Shown here: in pieces, positions 1-6,262 of the stretch | Position numbering within the stretch: position 1 is the first letter of the stretch | Layout of the letters: each line of letters begins with the position of its first letter | Assembly: GCA_041485125.1 (NCBI GenBank) | Contig: JBGPIT010000189.1 | Coordinates: forward strand, 1 to 9,374 | Reading direction: 5' to 3' | Source: JBGPIT01 sp041485125 | Lineage (GTDB): Bacteria; Desulfobacterota; Binatia; UTPRO1 | Length of the DNA stretch: 9,374 bases | Translations under genes and position numbers: made by a program | The notes under the pieces: model-generated | Seen by the model: only the letters and a program-made list of their open reading frames with translations | What the model was told of the DNA's origin: nothing | Database searches by the model: none

Positions 1-1032
1 GAACGAGATCTTGTTGTCGATCAGGAAGCGCAAGGTGTGCCCGAAGGTCTCGGGCGTGTCGCCGTCGAGGCCGACCATGATGAGCGCGATCACCTGGATG
101 CCGCGCTCGCGCAGCGCCTTGAGATCGCGCGCGAAGCGCGGCGCCTGATTGAAGTCCTTACGCACCCCGGCGAGGCTCTCCTCGTTGATGCTCTCGAGCC
201 CGATCGACAGGCTGACGCAGCCGCTCCGCGCCGCGAGGTCGAGCAGCTCGGGATCGCGCGCGATGTTGATCGTCGACTGCGACGCCCACTTGAGCTTGAG
301 CGGGATCATCGCGCGGAAGAGCTCCTTCGCCTTCTCCGGGTGCGCGACCGGATTGTCGTCGAGGAAGAGGATGCGGTTGCCGCCGTGCGCCTGGATGGTG
401 CGGAGGTCGGCGAGGACGTCGTCGACGGGACGCGTGCGGTACGAGCGCTGATAGTAGGTCTGCACCGCGCAGTACTCGCAGGGATGCGGGCAGCCGCGCG
501 AGAAGACGACCGGCCAGTGGAAGTACATCCGGTAGAGCTTGCTGGTGCGAAACGCCTCGCGCTTGAGGAGGGGCAAGGTCGCATAGTCGATCGCCGGCAG
601 ACCGGCGAGCGAGCCCCATTGCTCGGCGCGATAGATGCCCCGGCTGCGACCTTCCGAAAAGTCCGCAAGGAGCTGCGGCCACACGCTTTCCGCCTCGCCG
701 GCGACGACCGCGTCGCAGTGCTCGAGGGACTCCTCGGCGGTGAGTGTCACCCACGTGCCGCCGAGGACGACGCGGCGTCCCCGTGCACGAAATTGCGCGG
801 CGAGGTCGTACGCGCGCGCGATTTGCGGTCCCATCGCGGTGATGCCGACGATGTCGCACTCGTGGTCGAGGTCGACGTCGTGCATCAGCTCGTCGACGAA
901 GGACACCTCGTGCTGCGGCGGCGTGAGCGCTTTCAGGTACGGGAGCGTGACCGCGCTCGTCCAATAGCGCGTCGTCTTGTGTAGCCCGCCGTCAGCATTG
1001 TAGTGCGTGGGGGAGACGAAATAGATCCGCAT
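1..1032 (-). CDS. B12-binding-type radical SAM protein, 5' part (partial)
   Basis: The minus strand is open from an ATG at 1032 to the window edge, giving 344 residues without a stop; the C-terminus lies outside. Residues 1-130 resemble the cobalamin-binding-like Rossmann domain of this superfamily, with VVLGGTW at 88-94 and AGEAE at 111-115, although I see no DxHxxG cobalamin-ligand motif. The radical SAM core starts at residue 178 with SRGCPHPCEYC, whose Cys181, Cys185 and Cys188 form the CxxxCxxC [4Fe-4S] site. FLDDN (223-227), IGLES (277-281) and MVGLDGDTPET (319-329) are typical later core strands. Known relatives reductively cleave S-adenosylmethionine; many are methyltransferases or act in lipid and cofactor biosynthesis. 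The substrate cannot be read here. The gene is divergent from the acyltransferase at 1080, and no strong Shine-Dalgarno sequence precedes the ATG. The family call is firm; the specific function is unknown. Confidence 0.9.
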   Translation of the reverse strand, partial: MRIYFVSPTHYNADGGLHKTTRYWTSAVTLPYLKALTPPQHEVSFVDELMHDVDLDHECDIVGITAMGPQIARAYDLAAQFRARGRRVVLGGTWVTLTAEESLEHCDAVVAGEAESVWPQLLADFSEGRSRGIYRAEQWGSLAGLPAIDYATLPLLKREAFRTSKLYRMYFHWPVVFSRGCPHPCEYCAVQTYYQRSYRTRPVDDVLADLRTIQAHGGNRILFLDDNPVAHPEKAKELFRAMIPLKLKWASQSTINIARDPELLDLAARSGCVSLSIGLESINEESLAGVRKDFNQAPRFARDLKALRERGIQVIALIMVGLDGDTPETFGHTLRFLIDNKISF

Positions 1033-1079
1033 GAGGCGGTCAATTACGATGCAGCCCGAGAGTAGGCAACCAGCGAGTC
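1033..1079. promoter_or_regulatory. Short divergent intergenic region
   Basis: These 47 bp separate the divergent radical SAM and acyltransferase genes, so they must hold the 5' signals of at least one of them, unless promoters lie inside the coding regions. TACGAT at 1045-1050 is a passable -10 for the rightward gene, but no convincing -35 partner sits 16-18 bp upstream. The ribosome-binding signal for the ATG at 1080 is weak. Confidence 0.3.
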
Positions 1080-1877
1080 ATGACGACACCATCTGACCAG
1101 ACGTCGGGCGAAGCGGTCGCACCGAGCGTCGGCGCGAAGCCCGTCGCCGCGACGCCGGTCGTCGATCGCACCGCGCTCAACCGTTTCATCTACCGTGCCA
1201 TGCTGTTCAGCATGGGATCGATCGCGGTCGTGCTGCATCGCGCCTTGCCGTGGAAGAGCCCGGCCTGGGGGTTCGCCAAGATCTCGGCGCGCAATTTGGC
1301 GCGGCTCTGCGGCGTGCGCGTCCACGTCCACGGGCTCGAGCATCTCCGCGGCGACGGCCCGTTCATCTTCGCACCCAACCATCAGAGCCACTTCGACATC
1401 GCGGCGCTGCTCGGCTACCTGCCCGGTCACAACCGTTTCGTCGCGAAGAAAGAGCTCTTCTCGGAGCCGGTGCTCGGGATGGTGCTGCGCACCCTCGGGA
1501 TGGTGCCGGTCGACCGCGACAATCCGCTCGAGGCGATTCAGCTCTTGAGCGACGTGATCACGAAGGACCGCTCGTCGCTGATCATCTTCCCCGAAGGCAC
1601 GCGCAGCCGCGACGGCGCGCTCCTGCCGTTCAAGAAGGGACCGTTCATCGCCGCGATCCACTTGCAGGTGCCGATCGTGCCGGTGGTGTGCTTCGGGACG
1701 GTCTCGGTGATGCCGAAGGGCGGCTACCTCTCGATCGTGCCGGGCGACGTCGACATCGTCGTCGAGCCGCCGATCGCGACCGCGGGCACTACCTACGAGG
1801 ATCGCGACAGCCTGCGCGATCGCGTCCGCGAGATCATCGCGACCCGCCAAGCGGAAGGTCCGCCCGCGCGCAGCTGA
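1080..1877 (+). CDS. Lysophospholipid acyltransferase (PlsC-like, 1-acylglycerol-3-phosphate O-acyltransferase family)
   Basis: The 265-residue protein carries the ordered acyltransferase blocks of the PlsC/LPLAT family. Block I is NHQSHFD at 100-106, with the catalytic HX4D pair His101/Asp106. Block II is GMVPVDRDN at 140-148. Block III is FPEGTRSRDG at 170-179, which binds the acceptor phosphate, and block IV is VPIVPV around 197-202. Family members transfer an acyl chain from acyl-CoA or acyl-ACP to a lysophospholipid, classically lysophosphatidate to phosphatidate, at the cytoplasmic face of the inner membrane. The hydrophobic stretch around 41-54 may help membrane association. The first 30 residues are Ala/Thr/Pro-rich and poorly conserved in character, so a start at Met41 (1200) cannot be excluded, but the ATG at 1080 is in frame and uninterrupted. 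It could act on another lysolipid. It converges on the Cys-rich gene ending at 1952. Confidence 0.9.
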   Translation: MTTPSDQTSGEAVAPSVGAKPVAATPVVDRTALNRFIYRAMLFSMGSIAVVLHRALPWKSPAWGFAKISARNLARLCGVRVHVHGLEHLRGDGPFIFAPNHQSHFDIAALLGYLPGHNRFVAKKELFSEPVLGMVLRTLGMVPVDRDNPLEAIQLLSDVITKDRSSLIIFPEGTRSRDGALLPFKKGPFIAAIHLQVPIVPVVCFGTVSVMPKGGYLSIVPGDVDIVVEPPIATAGTTYEDRDSLRDRVREIIATRQAEGPPARS

Positions 1878-1880
1878 GCA

Positions 1881-1915
1881 CCGCCGCGTCTGCTGCGCGC
1901 GGAGCATGGCGGCGG
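1881..1915. terminator. Possible bidirectional hairpin between convergent genes
   Basis: In the 74-bp gap between the converging plsC-like and Cys-rich genes, CCGCCGC (1881-1887) pairs with GCGGCGG (1909-1915), and inside it TGCT (1891-1894) pairs with AGCA (1903-1906). The position suits a shared terminator, but no T-tract follows on either strand and GC-rich sequence makes chance pairing common. Confidence 0.25.
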
Positions 1916-1951
1916 AGCCGAGCGAGTAGTCGCCCGACCCCGCCGCGCGCG

Positions 1952-4546
1952 TCACGGGACGACGATGTTGCTGAGCGCGTAGGGCAGCCGGAGCGTGCCC
2001 AGTCCGGGGAGTCCGGCAACGTTGTTCACTGACGGCGACAGGGTAGGCCCGATGCAGTAGAGGCCGACGAACGCGCCACTCGTAGGGGTCGCCGTGCCGG
2101 TCTTGGTGACGGTCGACCGGAAGCACTCGCGGGTCTTGTTCACGCACGTCTGATTGCCCGGCGCACAGTCCAGGCAGGTGCCGCCTTCCGCCGGAGGCCT
2201 GCAGTCCGAGGTCATACTGCAGCCCCGGAATTTCTCGACCGAGCACAGCTGGTCGATCGGACCCGTCGAGCAGATGGCGTCTCCGGCGCCACCGCCCGCG
2301 GTACAGGGGCCGTTGCAGGCGTTCGGCCTGGTGGCCTCACCCGGACGGCCGCACGTGCCGCCGCATTCGTCATCCGTCAGGCACGGTCCCCCCGGATGCG
2401 GGCCGGCGATGCACGATCCACAGTCGGTCCCATCGTTGCAGGAGGCGCCGGCGCTCGGTCCTCCGACGCAGTTGCCCGCAGGGCACGATCCGGGAACGCA
2501 AGCACCCGCACCAACCTGGCCGCAAAGCGCATCGGTATTGGTGCCCTCGGTCGTGCAGGCCAGACCCGGCGTCGTGCTGCCGACGACGCAGCGGAGACCG
2601 CCGCAGATACCACCCGGCGGGCAGTCGGCGTCGCTGGCGCAGACCTCGGCCGCGGCGTCGTTACAGGTGTCGCAGAAGCATTTCTGACCTGTGACACCGT
2701 TGGCGGTGCAGCTCGGGCTCGACGCCGAGGTGCTGATCGACTTCGAGCCGGTCTGCGCGTCGACGAAGCTGATCTTGAGATCGCCGATCGCCGCCGCGGT
2801 CGGCGGGAAGCAGTTGAACGAGGTCTTGCCAAACTGCTGGCTCGTGGCGTCGGCATCGCAGGGGCTGCCGTTCTGCTCGCCGCCGTTGCAGGTGCCATCC
2901 AGCATGCCGTCGTCGAAGCCCGGATCGTTGTCGCAGGTCGGGCACGGATGCCCAATCGAGAGGCCGACGTAGACGTGCGAGATCAGATCGTAGTTGTAGT
3001 GCAGCTCGCCGGTGACGAGATCGAGCGTGCCGTCGGCGGCGCCGCCCGGCGGCAGCTCGTTGACGACGCAGACCGGCGTGGCGCCCGACGACAGCGGCAA
3101 AGGCGGGCCGAAGAACGGCACCCCGTATTGCGCGACGAACGTGCATTGCTTATCGGGTCCCGCCGAGCTGCAGCCGTACGTCTTGGCATCGAACAGTTTC
3201 CCGACGAGCGCGGCATTGTCGTGGGAGATGCCGGTCCAGCCGGTATCGAGATCGGCGTTGGCGGTCGCGCTGAAGGTGAAGTCGCCGGTCGGACAGGTGC
3301 AGCCGTCACAGGTGTCGGCGGGCGCGCATTGCACACTGCCGGGGCAGTTGCTGGCGGTGTTGGGATCGCACTGCTCGCCGACGTCGACGATGCCGTTGCC
3401 GCAGTTCGGCTTCGGCGTGCAGGTCGCTTGCGGCGTGGAGGTGGCGGTGGGGCCGGTCGGTGTGGCCGTCGCGGTGCCGTTCGGCGTCGACGTCGGGGTC
3501 GGGGTCGCTGTCGGCACGGGCGGATTGCACTGCGTCGGATAGTCGATGCCGGCGGCGGCGCTGTTGTCGCCGACCCCGGCGTGCGTCACGCAGTCGGCCT
3601 TGAACTCGAGGACGCAATCGATGCAGTCGGCGTACGACTGGAGGTCGGTGACGACGATCGCGCCGCAGTCGAGGCCACCTGGATGCACCGCGTTCGGCGG
3701 CACCATCACGTTGGGGCAGGTGAACGGCGTCTGGACGATGTCGCCGAGGACGAGCCCCGGCGGCGAGTCGCAGAGGCCGTTCTTGTCGCCATCGCCGCCG
3801 GCGCCGCACGCCTTGCAGATCGCGGCGATCTTCTTCTGCTCGGCGCTCTGGATCGCGGCGACGGTCTTGTTGGGGATGCTCGGATCGGTGTCGGGACAGG
3901 GCTGCGCGTCCGCGAAGCCGGCCTTGTTGTTGAGCTTCGCGTCCCAGCACTTGTTCAGGATCTTCACTTTCGCTTGCAGGAACTTGACGGCATTCTTGGT
4001 GACGGCGATCTGGCACGTGTTGCGAGTCTTGTTCGGCTCGGAGCCATTGTTGGGCGCGAAGCTCGCCGGGTTGAGCCGGTCATAAAGCAGCCCGTCGACG
4101 CCCTGCTCGATCGCGGCGTCGCCGATGCAGACCAGGCAATCGCCGACGTCGCCGCAATTGCCGATCGCGATCGCGCCGCACTGGGCTTCGAAGCCCATGC
4201 ACTGGCCCGTGTTCCAGTGAATGGAAGCGAGGGAGTCGTCGCCCGCGCCGTCGCAGGTCTTGTCGGCGCCGCCGCACTGCCCGGCGATCTTCGCTTTCAT
4301 GGAGGCAGCAGCGGCGTTGATCTTCGCCGCGCCGGCGGCGTCGGGACAGCCGGCGAGAGAGGCCGGTGCGTGCTTCGCGATCACGCCGTTCTTGCACTTG
4401 TCGATGACCTTCGACGCCGCGGCGACGTACTTGCCGTACTCCTTGGCGATTGCGCGGGAGCATTTGACCGGGTCGGCCTGCGCGTGAGTCGCGCAGGTGA
4501 GGACGACGAGCGTCGCGATCGCCTGAATGAGCCGCTGTGTACGCAT
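1952..4546 (-). CDS. Secreted cysteine-rich modular protein with Thr/Pro linker
   Basis: This 864-residue protein starts at the ATG at 4546, supported by GAGGAG six bases upstream. Residues 1-24 form a Sec-type signal peptide (Arg-containing n-region, hydrophobic core, cleavage expected after AQA at 22-24). The predicted mature chain holds 68 cysteines by my count, an even number, which suggests disulfides or metal/haem ligation. Order of parts: two homologous Cys modules (about 29-140 and 178-319); a Thr/Pro/Ala linker (341-378); a CGNGIVDVGEQCD motif (382-394) like the myxobacterial disulfide repeat/DUF4215 family; a less Cys-dense stretch (420-610) with aromatic-rich segments such as LHYNYDLISHVYVG; a very dense Cys/Gly/Pro region (613-808); and a short Cys-poor tail. 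No catalytic motif, lipobox, CxxCH haem site or C-terminal anchor was found. Likely extracellular or surface-exposed and structural or adhesive, but the function is unknown. It is divergent from the DsbA-like gene at 4975. Confidence 0.85.
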   Translation of the reverse strand: MRTQRLIQAIATLVVLTCATHAQADPVKCSRAIAKEYGKYVAAASKVIDKCKNGVIAKHAPASLAGCPDAAGAAKINAAAASMKAKIAGQCGGADKTCDGAGDDSLASIHWNTGQCMGFEAQCGAIAIGNCGDVGDCLVCIGDAAIEQGVDGLLYDRLNPASFAPNNGSEPNKTRNTCQIAVTKNAVKFLQAKVKILNKCWDAKLNNKAGFADAQPCPDTDPSIPNKTVAAIQSAEQKKIAAICKACGAGGDGDKNGLCDSPPGLVLGDIVQTPFTCPNVMVPPNAVHPGGLDCGAIVVTDLQSYADCIDCVLEFKADCVTHAGVGDNSAAAGIDYPTQCNPPVPTATPTPTSTPNGTATATPTGPTATSTPQATCTPKPNCGNGIVDVGEQCDPNTASNCPGSVQCAPADTCDGCTCPTGDFTFSATANADLDTGWTGISHDNAALVGKLFDAKTYGCSSAGPDKQCTFVAQYGVPFFGPPLPLSSGATPVCVVNELPPGGAADGTLDLVTGELHYNYDLISHVYVGLSIGHPCPTCDNDPGFDDGMLDGTCNGGEQNGSPCDADATSQQFGKTSFNCFPPTAAAIGDLKISFVDAQTGSKSISTSASSPSCTANGVTGQKCFCDTCNDAAAEVCASDADCPPGGICGGLRCVVGSTTPGLACTTEGTNTDALCGQVGAGACVPGSCPAGNCVGGPSAGASCNDGTDCGSCIAGPHPGGPCLTDDECGGTCGRPGEATRPNACNGPCTAGGGAGDAICSTGPIDQLCSVEKFRGCSMTSDCRPPAEGGTCLDCAPGNQTCVNKTRECFRSTVTKTGTATPTSGAFVGLYCIGPTLSPSVNNVAGLPGLGTLRLPYALSNIVVP
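3413..3526 (-). repeat. Thr/Pro/Ala-rich linker coding repeat
   Basis: Codons 341-378 of the Cys-rich protein encode a low-complexity linker built on TPT/TAT units (for example PTATPTPTSTP). It separates the duplicated N-terminal Cys modules from the CGNG-type disulfide motif. Such linkers usually act as extended, possibly O-glycosylated spacers in exported proteins; glycosylation here is conjecture. Confidence 0.7.
3590..4015 (-). repeat. Cys module, copy 2 of an internal protein duplication
   Basis: Residues 178-319 of the Cys-rich protein. Cys178-Cys200 reproduces the 22-residue spacing of copy 1, followed by CPD (217-219), KKIAAIC (238-244), CGAGGDGDKNGLCD (247-260) and the ADCIDCV element (306-312). 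The copy is longer than copy 1 because of insertions around GDGD and between 260 and 294. Confidence 0.65.
4127..4462 (-). repeat. Cys module, copy 1 of an internal protein duplication
   Basis: Residues 29-140 of the Cys-rich protein. The opening CX21C helix-like segment (Cys29-Cys51) is followed by CPD (67-69), a KIxxA stretch and a CGGADKTCDG segment (91-100), then a GDCLVCI element (136-141). The same order recurs in the second module at 3590-4015, with 8 identities in the 23-residue CX21C segment. Confidence 0.65.
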
Positions 4547-4552
4547 GGGATT

Positions 4553-4558
4553 CTCCTC
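4553..4558 (-). promoter_or_regulatory. Shine-Dalgarno site of the Cys-rich gene
   Basis: GAGGAG on the minus strand lies six bases before the ATG at 4546. It is one of the two clearest ribosome-binding sites in the window and fixes the start that yields a complete signal peptide. Confidence 0.8.
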
Positions 4559-4650
4559 GCTGGCGCGGCGGACGCCGCTCGCTGATGTTTCTCTCGCCTA
4601 CGAATTTCCGGCGCGGTGGTTACGCACGACAGCCGACCGCTCCGGACGGC

Positions 4651-4690
4651 GTCACTACGATGTCACGGGCGGGACGGGAGGGTTGTCACT
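4651..4690 (+). promoter_or_regulatory. Three GTCAC elements at near-helical spacing
   Basis: GTCAC occurs at 4651-4655, 4662-4666 and 4685-4689, the latter two as TGTCAC. The start-to-start distances of 11 and 23 bp are close to one and two helical turns, so a protein could contact all three on one face of the DNA. This is a candidate regulator-binding array only; five-base words recur by chance. Confidence 0.3.
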
Positions 4691-4765
4691 GCGAGCGGCA
4701 ACCTTACGGCACCCACGGCACGGGGTCCGACGCCTCTCGGATGGTCCAGAAGCCGCGCGAGCGAT

Positions 4766-4787
4766 ACCCCGCGCCACGCCGCGGGGT
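4766..4787. promoter_or_regulatory. Perfect 8-bp inverted repeat (possible operator)
   Basis: ACCCCGCG (4766-4773) and CGCGGGGT (4780-4787) are exact reverse complements around a 6-bp centre. The repeat lies about 60 bp upstream of the rightward -35 and falls between the weak leftward -35/-10 candidates. No T-tract follows on either strand, so an operator is more likely than a terminator. Confidence 0.4.
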
Positions 4788-4845
4788 CAAGGACAATCCA
4801 CCGCAACCGCGCACGATCCGCCCGTGCCCGTCCGCCCAGCCCGGC

Positions 4846-4873
4846 TTGAATTCCTGGGCAAGGGGTCGATACT
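4846..4873 (+). promoter_or_regulatory. Sigma70-like promoter for the DsbA-like gene
   Basis: TTGAAT (4846-4851) and GATACT (4868-4873) are separated by 16 bp; each hexamer matches its consensus at 4 of 6 positions. Transcription would start near 4880 and leave a leader of roughly 95 bases before the start codon. The element stands out as AT-richer than its surroundings. It could drive genes through 7786. Confidence 0.5.
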
Positions 4874-4962
4874 GTACGGCCCACGGACGGATGGTCCCAG
4901 CGACATCCGCCATGAGGCGCCGGAAGCGGTGCCGGAACTCTCAACGCCCATTTCGTGAGTCG

Positions 4963-4968
4963 AGGAGG
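4963..4968 (+). promoter_or_regulatory. Shine-Dalgarno site of the DsbA-like gene
   Basis: AGGAGG is a perfect anti-16S match. It lies 3 bases from the ATG at 4972 and 6 bases from the adjacent ATG at 4975, so the second ATG is the better start; the two proteins differ by one methionine. Confidence 0.8.
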
Positions 4969-4974
4969 ATTATG

Positions 4975-5715
4975 ATGAAACGTCACACTCTCACCGCCGT
5001 CGCCATCGCCCTGGCCGCCGTCGCCGTGTCGGGCTGTGCCCAGAAGAGCGACGTCGAGGCAGTGCAGGCCACTCAAAAGGAAATTCTCGCCAAGCTCGAG
5101 TCGATCGACAAGGATCAGAAGACGATCCTCGCCAAGGTGAACGCGCCGGCCGCAGCCGCGGCCGCCGGCGCACCGGATCCGAACAAGGTGTACACGATCC
5201 CCGTCGCCGACTCGGCGGTCCGAGGGCCGAAGAACGCGCCGGTGACGATCACGATGTTCTCGGACTTCCAGTGCCCGTTCTGCAGCCAGGCGGCGCCGAT
5301 GGTCGACGAGGTCCTGAAGGCCTACCCGAACGACGTCAACTTCGTCATGAAGCAGTTCCCGCTGCGCCAGATCCACCCGAACGCCGATCCCGCCGCGCGC
5401 GCGGCAGTCGCGGCCGGCAAGCAGGGCAAGTTCTGGGAGATGCACGACGAGCTCTACAAGAACCAGCGCAATCTCAGTCCCGAGACCATGAAGGGCATCG
5501 CGGAGAAGATCGGCCTCGACACCAAGAAGTGGGAAGCCGACATGAACTCCGACGAGGTGAAGAAGCAGGTCGACGCGGAGCTGGCGCTCGGTCAGTCGGT
5601 GAACGTCCGCGGAACGCCGTCGCTCTACATCAACGGCAAGGTCGCGCAGAACCGCTCCGTCGACGGCCTCAAGGCGCAAGTCGAGGCGGAGCTGAAGGCC
5701 AAGAAGCCGAGCTGA
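4975..5715 (+). CDS. DsbA-family thiol-disulfide oxidoreductase, lipoprotein
   Basis: The 246-residue product begins with a short basic n-region, a hydrophobic core and the lipobox VSGC, so Cys21 should be lipidated after export. Residues 22-57 form a charged heptad-like segment with two related stretches (QKEILAKLESIDK, QKTILAKV) suggesting a coiled coil. An Ala/Pro linker (58-68) leads to the thioredoxin-fold domain, with strand TITMFSDF (91-98), active site CPFC (Cys100/Cys103), KQFPL (126-130) and the cis-proline loop GTPS (213-216), then YINGK. This matches the DsbA/thioredoxin_4 group, which oxidises or isomerises disulfides in the periplasm. The start at 4975 (or 4972) is set by AGGAGG and the signal peptide; extending the frame upstream to 4537 would add 146 residues of non-protein-like sequence. 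It lies divergent to a protein with 68 cysteines and 34 bp ahead of the next lipoprotein gene. Confidence 0.92.
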   Translation: MKRHTLTAVAIALAAVAVSGCAQKSDVEAVQATQKEILAKLESIDKDQKTILAKVNAPAAAAAAGAPDPNKVYTIPVADSAVRGPKNAPVTITMFSDFQCPFCSQAAPMVDEVLKAYPNDVNFVMKQFPLRQIHPNADPAARAAVAAGKQGKFWEMHDELYKNQRNLSPETMKGIAEKIGLDTKKWEADMNSDEVKKQVDAELALGQSVNVRGTPSLYINGKVAQNRSVDGLKAQVEAELKAKKPS

Positions 5716-5749
5716 GATCGGCAACCCGCCGAACGTCCTTTCCGAGACG

Positions 5750-6262
5750 ATGAACGGCCGCCTACGTGAACGCGCTCGGGCGCTCCGCGGGGCGGCCGTT
5801 CCATTCCGTGCCGCCGCGATGCTCTTCGTGCTCGCGCCGCTGGCGATCGCGGCGTGCACCACGCAATCGCTCGGGACCACCCGCCGGCCGGTCGCGCTCC
5901 CGGCCGGCAACGCGGTCGGCGTGACGCCTCATGGTTTCGTCGACGGCGAGCTGGTGCTGCGCTTCTCGCCCGACGGCGAGCGTACCGTCGCACCGATGGT
6001 CGGTCGGGCGACCGGCCCGCTGCGCTTCGGCGTTCCGTCGCTCGATCGCCTGAACGTGAAGTACCGCGCCACCAGCATCGCGCCGCGCGCGGGCGAGGCG
6101 GGGGCGTACGTCCTCAAGCTCTCGCCCGACGCCAACGTCTTGCGTGCGGCCGAGGAGTACGGTCACGATCCACTGGTGACGCGCGCAGAGCCGAACTTCC
6201 TGCTCCGCATCGAGCGTCCAGCCGAAGCGCCGGGCGCGGTACGCACCGAGGTGAAGCCGTGA
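5750..6262 (+). CDS. Small lipoprotein resembling a free-standing subtilisin propeptide
   Basis: The 170-residue protein has an Arg-rich n-region, a hydrophobic stretch (22-35) and the lipobox IAAC, with Cys36 as the predicted lipidation site. The rest reads like the inhibitory propeptide of S8 (subtilisin/fervidolysin-like) proteases: GELVLRFSPD (66-75), RFGVPSLDRLNVKY (92-105), GAYVLKLSPDANV (118-130), then a helix and the DPLVTRAEPNF ending (140-150), equivalent to the DPxVxxAEPN motif that normally precedes the protease. No Asp/His/Ser protease domain follows; the frame stops at 6260-6262. It may therefore act as a stand-alone protease inhibitor or chaperone at the membrane. The gene starts 34 bp after the DsbA-like gene on the same strand, probably in one transcript. 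A start at Met24 would leave almost no n-region. The similarity is by eye and needs profile support. Confidence 0.75.
   Translation: MNGRLRERARALRGAAVPFRAAAMLFVLAPLAIAACTTQSLGTTRRPVALPAGNAVGVTPHGFVDGELVLRFSPDGERTVAPMVGRATGPLRFGVPSLDRLNVKYRATSIAPRAGEAGAYVLKLSPDANVLRAAEEYGHDPLVTRAEPNFLLRIERPAEAPGAVRTEVKP

Larger units (their letters stand above)
4547..4974. promoter_or_regulatory. Divergent control region between Cys-rich and DsbA-like genes
   Basis: About 430 bp without a credible gene. Reading frames run through it on both strands, but the rightward one merely extends the DsbA-like ORF upstream of its signal peptide, and none has a family-like product. It holds the ribosome-binding sites of both flanking genes, a sigma70-like promoter for the rightward gene, three GTCAC elements and a perfect inverted repeat. 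I could not place a convincing promoter for the leftward gene; TTGACC (minus, 4790-4785) with TATCGC (4766-4761) is the best weak candidate. Confidence 0.6.

Noticed and set aside
37..984. 315-codon open frame on the plus strand
   Set aside because: It is the antisense shadow of the radical SAM gene, which carries the CxxxCxxC motif.
1044..2246. 400-codon open frame on the minus strand
   Set aside because: It is antisense to the acyltransferase, whose catalytic blocks are intact on the plus strand, and it also runs into the 3' part of the Cys-rich gene in the wrong frame.
2396..4585. 729-codon open frame on the plus strand
   Set aside because: It is antisense to the Cys-rich gene; its product is an Arg/Ala/Gly/Asp/Val-rich artefact of GC-rich codon usage with no motif, whereas the minus strand has a signal peptide, a ribosome-binding site and patterned cysteines.
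4537..4974. In-frame upstream extension of the DsbA-like gene
   Set aside because: It would bury the lipoprotein signal, the perfect Shine-Dalgarno site and a promoter-like element inside coding sequence; the added residues look random.
5706..5722. Weak hairpin GCCGA/TCGGC overlapping the DsbA-like stop codon
   Set aside because: Only five base pairs, no T-tract, and the next same-strand gene follows within 34 bp, so termination is unlikely.
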